A stretch of DNA of 64,000 bases from Bacteroidota bacterium (GTDB lineage: Bacteria; Bacteroidota; Bacteroidia; UKL13-3). Position 1 is the stretch's first letter. Every line of letters begins with the position of its first letter. Below the pieces are notes generated by a model. That model was given only the letters and a program-made list of their open reading frames with translations, ran no database searches and was not told the origin of the DNA. The position numbers were made by a program, and so were the translations under genes. Positions 27,052 to 36,449 of this stretch are shown here, piece after piece. The stretch is taken from positions 194,427 through 258,426 of the forward strand of contig JAAFJM010000002.1 of assembly GCA_013298895.1 (NCBI GenBank). Reading direction: 5' to 3'.

Positions 27052-27927
27052 TTAATTAAAAAATGTTGGACATGGTTGACCCTTTGACCTAATTATGTAT
27101 GTTAAGGTTACACCAGAAATAATATAAATATCATTTTCAAAAATCTTTTTGTTACTCCTTGGTGCTCCATCATCAAAATGACCTGTGCCTAGTTCTGGAT
27201 AAGCCTCCCAAGACCTATCTGCCAATAAAGCAGCAATTTCTCCACTATTAGATTTTACAACCAAATTATCAGCATATTTACCGCCTACATCATCCAAGTA
27301 ATTAGTCGTTGTAAACCTAAGACCTGTTTCAAAACCTAAATAAAAGGCATCACTAATTCTTGTTCTAAATCCAATACCAAAGGGAAAAGCAATTTCAGTT
27401 AAATTATATTGTTTCAAATCATTATAAACAGTGGAGCCTTGACCTTCAGTTTTTAAAGGTTGCAATTCAATTACTTGTTTTTCGCCAGCTTGGTTAACAT
27501 ATTCCGTTTTAGGATTGAATTTAAATACACCAATTCCTCCAAATATATATGGAATAAACGGACGTGAATGCAAATTTCTTAAATCATTTTTAAGCAAATT
27601 GTATTCAAAGTGTAAGCTAAATTCATAAATATCAGAATAAAAATTAAGATTTCTGATTTTTGATTCTGATAAGCTACTTTGCTGATCAGCACCACTAACT
27701 CGGCCATATGCAGCCATTCCCTTAATGGCTACTTTGTTAGAAAAATTGTATCTACCAAATAAAGAAGCAGCAAAATAAGTATTGCTAAAATTTAATTTTT
27801 CATCACTTAAATCGCCAATATAATGCGATGTCCCCAAAAGCATTCCAATCTCTATTTGTTGGGCTTTTACATGTAAATGGTTTAATGTAATTAGTATAAA
27901 AACAGCTAACAGCTTTATTAATTTCAT
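27052..27927 (-). CDS. DUF6089 family outer-membrane beta-barrel protein (first of a tandem pair)
   Basis: About 291 residues with a signal peptide (MKLIKLLAVFILITLNHLHVKAQ). Barrel strands parallel those of its neighbour: IEIGMLLGTSHYIGDLSDEKLNF, SDIYEFSLHFEYNLLKND and PYIFGGIGVFKFNPKTEY. It ends in CPTFF, as the paralogue does. The reading frame extends three codons upstream to a TTG at 27936, but ATG 27927 begins the signal peptide properly. The two genes are 9 bases apart and most likely co-transcribed after a local duplication. Localisation in the outer membrane is inferred from strand pattern; the function is unknown. Confidence 0.8.
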   Translation of the reverse strand: MKLIKLLAVFILITLNHLHVKAQQIEIGMLLGTSHYIGDLSDEKLNFSNTYFAASLFGRYNFSNKVAIKGMAAYGRVSGADQQSSLSESKIRNLNFYSDIYEFSLHFEYNLLKNDLRNLHSRPFIPYIFGGIGVFKFNPKTEYVNQAGEKQVIELQPLKTEGQGSTVYNDLKQYNLTEIAFPFGIGFRTRISDAFYLGFETGLRFTTTNYLDDVGGKYADNLVVKSNSGEIAALLADRSWEAYPELGTGHFDDGAPRSNKKIFENDIYIISGVTLTYIIRSKGQPCPTFFN

Positions 27928-28014
27928 AGCAAACAAAAATATATAATTTTTTAAAAGTACAAAGCTTTTTAAATCATGTTTAACAAGTTTGTATTTTAAT
28001 AACGCATTTATTGG

Positions 28015-28728
28015 TTATTTATTTTGACTTATTTCTAAAATATTATTTTCAATAGCTTCTAATTTAGGACTATAAGTTAAAGTATCGAGTCTAAATTTAC
28101 AGTATTTTATTTTGCGGCCTTTGGCCGAAAATAGCTTTTCATAATGTGTAGTAATATTTCTTAAATTGTCATAATTATGAGGTTCGTTGTGAACATCTTT
28201 AATCACCTCAATTGGCCTAATATTCACATTTTCAAAGGTTTCTAGTGTATAGTCAAAGAGACCATCGTCATCAGTTTTAAAATTAATAATACCATCTGGC
28301 TTGATAATATTTTTGTAAAGAGTTAAAAACTCTGGATGGGTCAACCTATTTTTTTCGTGTCTATCTTTTGGAAAAGGGTCAGGAAAAGTAATCCAAATTT
28401 CATCTACTTCGCCTGGCTCAAAAAACATGTTAATTTTTTGGATAGACATTCGCACAAAGCCAGTATTGGTTAATCCAAGTTCTTGCGAAATGCCTGCACC
28501 TTTCCACATTCTATTGCTTTTTATATCAATTCCTACAAAATTGGTTTCAGGGTCTTGTTGTGCTAAATTTACAGTGTACTCGCCTTTGCCGCAAGCTAAT
28601 TCAAGTACCAAAGGCTTGTTGTTTTTAAATACTTCTGTTTTCCATTTTCCTTTTAAATGATAAGGAAAATCAAAACAGTTTGGAAAAGTTATAAATTCAG
28701 CAAATCGTTTTAATTTCTGTTGTCCCAT
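28015..28728 (-). CDS. trmB: tRNA (guanine-46-N7)-methyltransferase
   Basis: SAM-dependent enzyme that makes m7G46 in the tRNA variable loop. The 237 residues show the family pattern: LVLELACGKGEYTVNLA (SAM-binding motif I), NFVGIDIKSNRMWKGA, then EVDEIWITFPDPFPKDRHEKNRL, the catalytic/tRNA-binding signature with the Asp and the KxRHxKxR-like run. NFKTDDDGLFDYTLE follows. It sits 29 bases after the helicase gene stop (28758) on the same strand, so it may be co-transcribed with it. Confidence 0.96.
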   Translation of the reverse strand: MGQQKLKRFAEFITFPNCFDFPYHLKGKWKTEVFKNNKPLVLELACGKGEYTVNLAQQDPETNFVGIDIKSNRMWKGAGISQELGLTNTGFVRMSIQKINMFFEPGEVDEIWITFPDPFPKDRHEKNRLTHPEFLTLYKNIIKPDGIINFKTDDDGLFDYTLETFENVNIRPIEVIKDVHNEPHNYDNLRNITTHYEKLFSAKGRKIKYCKFRLDTLTYSPKLEAIENNILEISQNK

Positions 28729-28757
28729 ATTTTTTTAGTATAATGGATTATACTTTT

Positions 28758-29999
28758 TTATTGCGTTTTAGGTTTGTTATTAGGTTTAAATTTCTTTTTG
28801 AAGCCAGTTTTTTTCTTAAAACCACCAGCAGGTTTATCCATTTTTTTCTCAGGTTCGTATAATGGCGCTTCTCCTAAAAATTCAGGTAGTGGCAGTTTTG
28901 GAATTTCAGTTCCAATTAAATTTTCTATACTAAAAAACCTGCGTTGATCCTTTGGATTGATAAATGTAATGGCTGTTCCAGTAGTTTCAGCTCGAGCAGT
29001 ACGGCCAATTCTGTGTATATAATCTTCAGGGTCAGGTGGAACATCAAAGTTTACTACCAAGCTAATTCCATCTACATCTATCCCTCGTGAAAGAATATCG
29101 GTTCCTATTAAAATTTGAACTTCTTTATTTTTAAAGGCAAGCATTATTTGCTCGCGCTCACCTTGTTCTAAATCGCTATGAAATGCTTTTATAGAAAGGC
29201 CAGAGCGTTGCAATTCTTTGTTTAACTCTTTTACTTTTTCTTTGGTACTGGCAAAAATTATTACACTGTTGTGTTCTTTTTCGTTTAAAATATGTTTAAC
29301 CAATGCCACTTTTTGCGTGTCAAAAGCCATATAAGCTTGTTGTAAAATTCCTTCTGCGGGCTTACTAATGGCAATATTTACTTGCTCAGGATTGGTTAAA
29401 ATACGGCTTGCCATATTCCTGATTTTAGGAGGCATGGTGGCCGAAAATAGAACCGTTTGTCTGTGCTTTGGCAAATAATTGATAATGCGCATGATATCAT
29501 CATAGAAACCCATGTCTAACATACGGTCTGCTTCATCCAATACCAAATGTTGCAATGAGCTCATATCAACCGAACCAGCCGAAGTAAGCATGGCAATTAA
29601 TCGGCCAGGTGTAGCTATAATAATGTCTGCACCTTCGCGCATGGCTTTTTTCTGTTGCTCAAAAGCTGCACCATCGCCACCACCATAAACCGAAATAGAA
29701 CTAATGCCTAAAAAGTAAGCAAAACCTTCTACTTGTTGGTCTATTTGTTGAGCCAACTCGCGTGTAGGTGCAATAATCAGTGTGTTTAAATTATTCGATT
29801 GATTTATTACTATTTTATTTAAAATAGGAAGTAAATAAGCGGCTGTTTTTCCTGTTCCTGTTTGCGCACAAGCTATTAAATCTTTGTTTGCTAAAATTAA
29901 AGGAATGGCGTGTTCTTGAATAGGTGTGGGTTTATCGTAACCCATTGAATAAAGACCGTCTAAAAGCCTTTCGTCAAAATTAAATTCGTTAAAGTTCAA
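28758..29999 (-). CDS. DEAD-box RNA helicase, RhlE-like
   Basis: ATP-dependent RNA helicase, 413 residues. The Q motif is FNFDERLLDGLYSMGYDKPTPIQ (about 4-26). Motif I is AQTGTGKTAAYLLP, Ia is PTRELAQQ, II is DEAD in LVLDEADRMLDMGF, and III is SAT. Later motifs are VIIFASTKEKV, ILIGTDILSRGIDV (V) and HRIGRTARAE (VI). The C-terminal tail of ~30 residues is very rich in Lys/Pro/Gly and probably contacts RNA. Such helicases act in ribosome assembly and cold adaptation. RhlE is the closest match by motif spacing; CsdA is less likely because the long C-terminal domain is absent. Confidence 0.93.
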   Translation of the reverse strand: MNFNEFNFDERLLDGLYSMGYDKPTPIQEHAIPLILANKDLIACAQTGTGKTAAYLLPILNKIVINQSNNLNTLIIAPTRELAQQIDQQVEGFAYFLGISSISVYGGGDGAAFEQQKKAMREGADIIIATPGRLIAMLTSAGSVDMSSLQHLVLDEADRMLDMGFYDDIMRIINYLPKHRQTVLFSATMPPKIRNMASRILTNPEQVNIAISKPAEGILQQAYMAFDTQKVALVKHILNEKEHNSVIIFASTKEKVKELNKELQRSGLSIKAFHSDLEQGEREQIMLAFKNKEVQILIGTDILSRGIDVDGISLVVNFDVPPDPEDYIHRIGRTARAETTGTAITFINPKDQRRFFSIENLIGTEIPKLPLPEFLGEAPLYEPEKKMDKPAGGFKKKTGFKKKFKPNNKPKTQ

Positions 30000-30143
30000 A
30001 TAAGTGTATTGTTAAATGTTATTTTTTAAAATCATCAAATTGTAATTATTGATTACAAAAAATGGTCTAAAAACTTTTACAATATATACAATTTGAGCCA
30101 TAAGCCAATTTTACTAAATTAAAATCAGCTTTTAGCCAATCAA

Positions 30144-30665
30144 TTACCTAATTCTATCAGCACTTTTTACCAAATCATCATCCTTTTTGATTAAGCGCAA
30201 AACGCGCCAGTTAAGGTAAAAATTAAATATCATCAACATAATACCTAAAGTGCTGTATGGCATTAGTTTACTAAACTCAAATCCAGGGATATAATTGATG
30301 GCTTTTGCAAAAACTGCTGAGTATAACATGGCCATTACTAAAAAGTTTAAACGAGTTAATTTCATTTGTTTTTCGCGGTTTTTGTAAGAAAAAATAATAC
30401 CAATAGTTAATCCAATTAAAATAGCCGCAATGGCAATTAAACCATATTGAATTGACATGGATTTAATAACACTTGTTTGTGTTGCTTGACCACCTGTCAT
30501 ACTTTTTTGTACTTCGGTTACTTTAAAATAAAATATATTTAAATCATATTCATCCACGCCATTAGTTGGATTTGATTGTTTTAGCGATAATAAACTTCCG
30601 CTACACATTACTGATGTTAATACAATAATTGCAATTAAATATACGGTTTGAATACGTTGAATCAT
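30144..30665 (-). CDS. DUF4293 family membrane protein
   Basis: A 173-residue protein with four predicted membrane helices: an N-terminal one (MIQRIQTVYLIAIIVLTSVM, the family hallmark), others at about 72-92 (IQYGLIAIAAILIGLTIGIIF) and 103-122, and LGIMLMIFNFYLNWRVLRLI near the C-terminus. A polar loop of about 40 residues separates the first two helices. DUF4293 is restricted to Bacteroidota and has no assigned function. It stands alone between the helicase gene and the divergent thiolase gene. Confidence 0.88.
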   Translation of the reverse strand: MIQRIQTVYLIAIIVLTSVMCSGSLLSLKQSNPTNGVDEYDLNIFYFKVTEVQKSMTGGQATQTSVIKSMSIQYGLIAIAAILIGLTIGIIFSYKNREKQMKLTRLNFLVMAMLYSAVFAKAINYIPGFEFSKLMPYSTLGIMLMIFNFYLNWRVLRLIKKDDDLVKSADRIR

Positions 30666-30776
30666 GGTTTTGTTTGTTTTAAAAAGTGTGGCAATTTATA
30701 AATCTTTATTCAAATTTTTAAAAATGAAAAGTAGCATTAGCTTTGCCTAGCTAAAATTAGTTTTAAAATACAGATT

Positions 30777-31973
30777 ATGAAAGATGTTTTTATTATAGAT
30801 GCAGTAAGAACTCCAATTGGAAAATTTGGAGGATCCCTAAGTTCTATCCGCCCCGATGATTTAGGTGCAGAAGTGATTAAAGCCTTAATTGCACGCAATC
30901 CCAATATTGATATTAATGAGATAGAAGATGTAATTTTTGGTGCTGCTAATCAAGCAGGTGAAGATAACCGAAATGTGGCTAGAATGAGTGCTTTGTTAGC
31001 TGGTTTACCAATTACAGTTGGAGGTAATACAGTAAATCGTTTATGTGCTTCTGGTTTGCAAAGTATAGCTGATGCTAGCCGTGCCATTGCTTGTGGCGAT
31101 GGAGATATTTATATTGCTGGAGGTACCGAAAGCATGACCCGCGCACCTTTTGTAATGGCTAAAGCCGAAACTGCTTACAGCCGCATTCCAGAAATTTATG
31201 ATACAACAATCGGTTGGCGTTTTACTAATAAAAAATTATCGGAATTATACCATCCTTTTTCAATGGGCGAAACTGCCGAAAATGTAGCAGAGCAATGGAA
31301 AATTAGGCGCCAAGCGCAAGACGAATTTGCTTTTGCTTCGCAACAAAAATACCATGCTGCTCATTTAGCTAATGTATTTGCAAATGAAATTATTCCTATA
31401 AGCATTCCACAGAAAAAAGGCGATGCCATAGTTTTTAGTAAAGATGAACATCCACGTTTGAGTAGCTTGGAAGAATTAGCCAAACTAAAACCTGCCTTTA
31501 AAAAAGATGGTTCAGTAACTGCCGGAAACTCAAGTGGAATAAACGATGGTGCTGCAGCTTTGATTTTAGCAAGTGAAGATGCTATAAAAAAATACAATTT
31601 AAAACCTTTAGCTCGTTTGGTAAGTAGAGGGGTGGCTGGTGTGCATCCTTCTATAATGGGTGTTGGGCCAATTCCTGCTACTCAAAAAGCGTTAAAACGC
31701 GCAGGATTAACCATGAATCAAATTGGTTTAGTGGAGTTAAATGAGGCTTTCGCAGCTCAAGGTTTGGCTTGTGCCCGCGATTTGGAAATTGATCCAAGCA
31801 TTATCAATGTTAATGGAGGTGCTATAGCCATTGGGCATCCACTTGGAGCAAGTGGGGCACGAATTTCAACTACATTGATACATCAAATGCAAAAACAAAA
31901 TGTACAATATGGTTTAGCCACTATGTGCATTGGCGTAGGCCAAGGTGTGGCATTGATATTTGAAAGAGTTTAG
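30777..31973 (+). CDS. acetyl-CoA C-acyltransferase (thiolase)
   Basis: Thiolase superfamily enzyme forming or cleaving 3-ketoacyl-CoA, 398 residues. The nucleophile Cys90 is in NRLCASGLQS. The general-base His354 is in GGAIAIGHPLGASGAR and the second Cys384 in TMCIGVGQG. The core also has AGGTESMTRAPFVMAK. Length and motifs match the degradative subclass close to PcaF/PaaJ (3-oxoadipyl-CoA thiolase) and FadA; the sequence does not separate these. No FadB-like or Paa gene lies next to it. The homogentisate dioxygenase at 62017 is too far away to be taken as a partner. Confidence 0.93.
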   Translation: MKDVFIIDAVRTPIGKFGGSLSSIRPDDLGAEVIKALIARNPNIDINEIEDVIFGAANQAGEDNRNVARMSALLAGLPITVGGNTVNRLCASGLQSIADASRAIACGDGDIYIAGGTESMTRAPFVMAKAETAYSRIPEIYDTTIGWRFTNKKLSELYHPFSMGETAENVAEQWKIRRQAQDEFAFASQQKYHAAHLANVFANEIIPISIPQKKGDAIVFSKDEHPRLSSLEELAKLKPAFKKDGSVTAGNSSGINDGAAALILASEDAIKKYNLKPLARLVSRGVAGVHPSIMGVGPIPATQKALKRAGLTMNQIGLVELNEAFAAQGLACARDLEIDPSIINVNGGAIAIGHPLGASGARISTTLIHQMQKQNVQYGLATMCIGVGQGVALIFERV

Positions 31974-32192
31974 TATTGTTAGTTGATGGTTGTTTGTTGT
32001 CAGTTGATAGGTTGTTGAACGGAGCCGAAACGAAAAAGCAACACTGAATAATGAATAAAAAATTTTGAATTTTGAAGGAAGTTTTGATAAAAAGTTAAGT
32101 TTAATTTGCAGGTTTGTTATTTTAATCGGACTAAATCAGTACTTTGTAGAATTTTCCATTAAAATTTACCATAATTTTTTTTAGAACAACAA
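31974..32192. other. noncoding stretch after the thiolase gene
   Basis: No gene is supported. The first part has loosely repeated TTGATGGTTGTTTGT/TTGTCAGTTGATAGG sequence, of the kind often left by decayed repeats. No terminator hairpin was found directly after the thiolase stop. Confidence 0.4.
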
Positions 32193-32528
32193 ACTAAGAA
32201 ATCCACTAGAATATATTCGATTAGGTTAATTATTTGTAGCTTACTTTTATTTACAAACACATTTGCTGTTGTAACGGCACAAAATGCAACTGATACTTTA
32301 GTTATAAAAAAAGAAAGTAATAAAGAAACAGTTCCAATCATTAAAAAGAAGGTACATAATCCAATTAGAACGCCAATTATAATTGTTACTACCATAAATG
32401 GTATAGAGCCCTTATTGTATTTTTACAATATCAAGGAAAAAGTTAATCAACTATTGTACGTTGATATCAAAACTCATTCGGGCTTGTACACCGCGGTAAT
32501 GCATGAGTTTTTCAATACTGTTAATTAA
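32193..32528 (+). pseudogene. probable remnant of a small exported protein lacking a start codon
   Basis: The frame is open from 32175 to a TAA at 32526-32528 but has no ATG, GTG or TTG before its signal peptide. The encoded KKSTRIYSIRLIICSLLLF followed by TNTFAVVTAQ is a convincing Bacteroidota signal peptide. The codon before the first Lys is ACT where an ATG would be expected. The mature part is short and basic (IKKESNKETVPIIKKKVHNP). The last ~75 bases overlap the sppA coding region antisense, so the original end may lie elsewhere. Use of a rare start (ATT or ATA) is an alternative. No family recognised. Confidence 0.4.
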
Positions 32529-34220
32529 CTTAAACTGCTCAGGTGTTAAACTCTTTTTAGCAAAATACATATTTGCTTGTTCCGATACATCTGAAAATAA
32601 ATTTTGAAGAGGGTTTTTTAATTCTGGGAAACTTACTGTTCTGTAATCCGTTAGTTTTGCTTTGTTTTTAGCTATTTCAAGGGCTTTATCTAAACCACCA
32701 AATTCGTCTACCAACCCTATCTTTTTAGCATCTAATCCTACCCAAACTCTTCCCTGTGCAATGCTATCTACTTGTTCTTTTTTTAGCTTTCTTCCTTCAG
32801 CTACTTTGGTAATAAAATCCTCGTAAATTCTATCAACACCTTTTTGAATAATTGCTCTTTCGGCAGGTGTTAGAGGCCTATCAATGGAACCTAAATCAGC
32901 ATATTCTCCAAACTTTACAGTTTCTACGTTTACTCCAATTTTATTATTCAAAAGTTCTTTTGCATTTATCATTAATCCAAATACACCAATAGAACCAGTT
33001 ATGGTATTTGGTTCAGCTACTATTACATCAGCTGGAGCAGCTATATAATATCCACCACTAGCCGCTACACTTGCCATACTTACCACAATTGGCTTTACTT
33101 TTTTAGCCAAAATTACTTCGCGCCAAATTACATCGCTTGCCATGGCACTTCCTCCTGGCGAATTGATACGTAAAACAATGGCTTTATAATTATTATCCAA
33201 TCTTACTTTTTTAATGGCTTTAGCAATAGTTTCGCTACCCATTGCATCGTCTGTACTTTCGCCACTAATTATCTCTCCATCACAGTATATGATAGCTATT
33301 TTATCTTCGCTAGTTGAGATATTTATTTTAGGCGTTTTACTGTATTTTCCAAAAGTAACTATATTCACTTTTTCTTCATTTGAAGTATTCGCCAGCTTTT
33401 TAAGTTCAGTTTCTATTTCGTCATCGTATTTTAAACCATCAGCTATACCAAGATTTACTGCGTCTTGCGGATGTTGAATCAATAATTGGTTAATAATATT
33501 TTCTATTTCAGTACTTGATTTTTTTCGTGCAGATGCTATTCCATTAACCATGGTATAATAAATGCTACCCAAATAAGAGCTAATTTGTTCTCTGTTTGCA
33601 TTACTCATTTTATCAGCGATTAAAGGTTCGCCTGCCGATTTAAATTTACCATGACGAATCAATTCAGGATTTACGCCTACTTTTTCGAACATGGTTTTTA
33701 AATAAACTACACTGCTTGATAAACCATTTAATATTAACTCGCCTGCAGGATTCAAATACACTTTATTGGCCACAGAGCTTAAATAGTATGATTTTTGGTC
33801 GGCTAATTCGCCATACGCCAAAATGAATTTTTTAGTTTTTTTAAATTCAATCAGTTCATTTCTTATTTCTTCTAAAGTAGCAAAGCTGTTCATATTAATG
33901 CCCATTACCAAATAAATACCTTTAATATTATCATCGGCAGCGGCTTTTTTAATATTAGCTAAAATATCATCTAAGCCTGCATCTTCTTTACTTTCAAAAG
34001 TTTGAAAATTAAAGTTTTTTAAAATATTCTCAGTTGTTCTTTCTGGAATCAAATAGTTAAGATCCAATTTTAAAATGGAATTATTGGGTACTTTAACTTC
34101 TTCCTTATTGCCACTTGAGGCTAAGCCTGCTATAGTTGCTATTAGGATAAAAAACAACACCACGCCACTTATTATAAATCCTAACATACTGGCAAACATA
34201 AATTTGAAAAACTGCTTCAT
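32451..34220 (-). CDS. sppA: signal peptide peptidase SppA, 67-kDa type
   Basis: Membrane-bound serine protease that digests cleaved signal peptides. The 589 residues have one N-terminal membrane helix (about 10-33), then two tandem S49 domains. The general-base Lys194 is in GKFKSAGEPL and the nucleophile Ser388 in ASVAASGGYYIAAPAD, at the spacing expected for a Ser/Lys dyad split across the repeats, as in E. coli SppA. RINSPGGSAMASD marks the second domain's oxyanion region. No partner gene is adjacent. Confidence 0.95.
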   Translation of the reverse strand: MKQFFKFMFASMLGFIISGVVLFFILIATIAGLASSGNKEEVKVPNNSILKLDLNYLIPERTTENILKNFNFQTFESKEDAGLDDILANIKKAAADDNIKGIYLVMGINMNSFATLEEIRNELIEFKKTKKFILAYGELADQKSYYLSSVANKVYLNPAGELILNGLSSSVVYLKTMFEKVGVNPELIRHGKFKSAGEPLIADKMSNANREQISSYLGSIYYTMVNGIASARKKSSTEIENIINQLLIQHPQDAVNLGIADGLKYDDEIETELKKLANTSNEEKVNIVTFGKYSKTPKINISTSEDKIAIIYCDGEIISGESTDDAMGSETIAKAIKKVRLDNNYKAIVLRINSPGGSAMASDVIWREVILAKKVKPIVVSMASVAASGGYYIAAPADVIVAEPNTITGSIGVFGLMINAKELLNNKIGVNVETVKFGEYADLGSIDRPLTPAERAIIQKGVDRIYEDFITKVAEGRKLKKEQVDSIAQGRVWVGLDAKKIGLVDEFGGLDKALEIAKNKAKLTDYRTVSFPELKNPLQNLFSDVSEQANMYFAKKSLTPEQFKLINSIEKLMHYRGVQARMSFDINVQ

Positions 34221-34334
34221 AAATTTTTATTGATTAATTGCGCAGCTAATATAGCTTAATAATAAAATAACAGCCCAAATTATTGTTGGAACGAGGCAGC
34301 AAAAAGATAAAAGGTATAAATGAATGATGACTAA

Positions 34335-34934
34335 CTACTTTTTCTTTAACCAACCCGTAATACTCATGCGCTGTTTTTGGGTAACTAATACTTCATGAGG
34401 CATTTCATTGCTTTTAAACAAAACAGTTGTTCCTTGTTTGGGCTCAATGATTTGTGCGTTACTGTTATGATTGTTATAAACCAAAAGTTCACCACCATCA
34501 TGAGATTGCCAGTCTATATTTAAGTAGCTTATTAAAGAAAAAGCTCTGCTTGTATCGTTTTTAAACTGATCGATGTGTTTGATGTAAAAACTTCCTTTTA
34601 CATAAAGTGTATAATGAAATTCGTAATCTGTAATACCTGCATAGCAACTCATGTTTAGGTATTTAATAAAATTTTCTATTTGAATAAAAAACTCATTTTC
34701 AGCTTGGTTATTATTATTTTTATCTAACCAATAAATGGCATCACCTCTTATAGCTAAATTATGATTTGGATTTTGAGAGTTACCTGTGCCAGCGGCTAAT
34801 AACAAACTATTTTTATTAAGTAAAACAAGGCTGTCTTTTAATTTATTTGCCAACCCATTAGTTAAAAAATTTGATACAATACCAATCCTGTTTTCAATAT
34901 AACTACCAATTAAGGCTTCAAACACATCATCCAT
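34335..34934 (-). CDS. 2-oxoglutarate/Fe(II)-dependent oxygenase, prolyl-4-hydroxylase-like
   Basis: A 199-residue jelly-roll dioxygenase. The metal triad is visible as HID (in FYIKHIDQF) and the distal His in MPHEVLV; the 2-oxoglutarate-binding Arg is in KQRMSITGWL, nine residues after the distal His. LISYLNIDWQSHDGGELLVY and GTTVLFKS are the expected core strands. It resembles the SM-20/PHD and Ofd1-like branch, which hydroxylates protein prolines or ribosomal residues; the substrate here is unknown. It stands alone, reading away from the exonuclease/GIY-YIG gene. Confidence 0.88.
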   Translation of the reverse strand: MDDVFEALIGSYIENRIGIVSNFLTNGLANKLKDSLVLLNKNSLLLAAGTGNSQNPNHNLAIRGDAIYWLDKNNNNQAENEFFIQIENFIKYLNMSCYAGITDYEFHYTLYVKGSFYIKHIDQFKNDTSRAFSLISYLNIDWQSHDGGELLVYNNHNSNAQIIEPKQGTTVLFKSNEMPHEVLVTQKQRMSITGWLKKK

Positions 34935-35088
34935 TACGCCACCATACCCTATTTTATTGGTATTTTTACAAGATAACTAATTAAATGCCAATATTTCTAT
35001 TTTTATAAAAACATGCATTTTAAAAACTTTCTAAATTTTAAACGTGATATTTAAATTAAAATATATTTGATTAATATTACAGCCTAAT

Positions 35089-36441
35089 ATGTATGCAATA
35101 GTTGATATTGAAACTACAGGCGGGCACGCTTCAACCAATGGAATAACCGAAATCTGTATTTTTATTTTTGATGGTGAAAAAGTAATTAACGAATACCAAA
35201 CTTTAATAAATCCGGGAATGGAAATACCCCGATTTATTGAATCGCTTACTGGTATTAGCAACGAAATGGTAGCTACTGCTCCATATTTTAACGAAGTGGC
35301 TCATCAAATTTACACCCTGCTCAAAGACAATATTTTTGTAGCACATAATGTTAATTTTGACTACTCATTTATCAAACATTCGCTTGGGTTATGTGGCTTT
35401 CAACTTAATACCAGCAAACTTTGTACTGTTAGGTTAAGCCGAAAAATTATTCCAGGTTATGCTAGCTATAGTTTAGGTAATTTATGTGGGTATTTAAATA
35501 TCCCAATGTTCGATAGGCACAGGGCTAAAGGTGATGCTGCGGCTACAGTAAAACTATTTGAAATTTTACTTGAGCAAGACAGCAATGGAGATATTGAAAA
35601 AATGCTTAAAAAAGGTTCAAAGGAGCAGTCATTGCCTCCTAATTTACCTAAACAACAATTTGAAAAACTACCTTCAAAACCTGGCATATATTATTTTCAT
35701 AATCAAGAAGGAAAAATAGTTTATATAGGCAAGGCTATTAATATTAAAAGTAGGGTAAGCAGCCACTTTTCAAACAATTCAACCAATAAACAGAAGCAAG
35801 ATTTTTTAAGAGAAATTCATAGCCTTTCATTTGAGGAAACCTCTACAGAACTTTTGGCTCTTATACTCGAATCGCACGAAATTAAAGCTCATTGGCCAGC
35901 GTTTAATAAAGCACAAAAAAAATATGATGCCAAATATGGTTTATACGACTACATAGATAGAAGCGGTATAATTAGATTGGGAATTGAAATTATTGGAAAA
36001 CATAGACATACCAAACCGCTAATTGAATACAGTTCAAAAACAGAAGCTATTGAACACATTCAACAAATGGTGGAGGTATTTGAATTATGTCCTCAATTTT
36101 GCGGTGTTCAGCAAGTTTGTATTAACTCAAACTGCGATTGCAAACAACCCATCTCCCTATATGAATACAATGCAAAAGTAAATGATTTAATAGTTCAATT
36201 AAGCAATAAAGAAAGTTACTTAATAATTGACAAAGGACGAACTAAAAATGAGTTTTCAGCTATTTATGTGAGTAAGGGTAAATTTATTGGCATGGGATAT
36301 ATTCCTGTTGAAGTTCCAAGAGACAACCTTGATGAAATCATCCATTTTATTAAAAAATATAAAGAGAATTTTTTTATTTTGAAACAAATAGAATTATTTG
36401 CTTTGGCTAATCCCGAAAAAGTGATTGAAGTAACGGATTAA
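35089..36441 (+). CDS. DEDDh exonuclease fused to GIY-YIG endonuclease (DnaQ/UvrC-like)
   Basis: A 450-residue two-nuclease fusion. The first ~165 residues are a DnaQ-type 3'-5' exonuclease with Asp6 and Glu8 (VDIETTGG), Asp91 (NVNFDYSF), His144 and Asp149 (DRHRAKGDA). A linker follows, then a GIY-YIG domain at about 194-280: KPGIYYFHNQEGKIVYIGKA, Arg in KSRVSSHF and a Glu in LILESHEIKAHWP. The last ~150 residues hold four Cys in CPQFCGVQQVCINSNCDC, perhaps a metal site. The family resembles the UvrC/Cho half that incises 3' to lesions, so a repair role is inferred. No uvr gene is nearby. Confidence 0.9.
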   Translation: MYAIVDIETTGGHASTNGITEICIFIFDGEKVINEYQTLINPGMEIPRFIESLTGISNEMVATAPYFNEVAHQIYTLLKDNIFVAHNVNFDYSFIKHSLGLCGFQLNTSKLCTVRLSRKIIPGYASYSLGNLCGYLNIPMFDRHRAKGDAAATVKLFEILLEQDSNGDIEKMLKKGSKEQSLPPNLPKQQFEKLPSKPGIYYFHNQEGKIVYIGKAINIKSRVSSHFSNNSTNKQKQDFLREIHSLSFEETSTELLALILESHEIKAHWPAFNKAQKKYDAKYGLYDYIDRSGIIRLGIEIIGKHRHTKPLIEYSSKTEAIEHIQQMVEVFELCPQFCGVQQVCINSNCDCKQPISLYEYNAKVNDLIVQLSNKESYLIIDKGRTKNEFSAIYVSKGKFIGMGYIPVEVPRDNLDEIIHFIKKYKENFFILKQIELFALANPEKVIEVTD

Positions 36442-36449
36442 TTTAAAAA

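Noticed and set aside
32159..32395. 78-codon minus-strand ORF with two hydrophobic stretches
   Set aside because: It is the mirror of the signal-peptide-bearing plus-strand frame; the hydrophobicity comes from T-rich reverse complement and the tail has no coding character.
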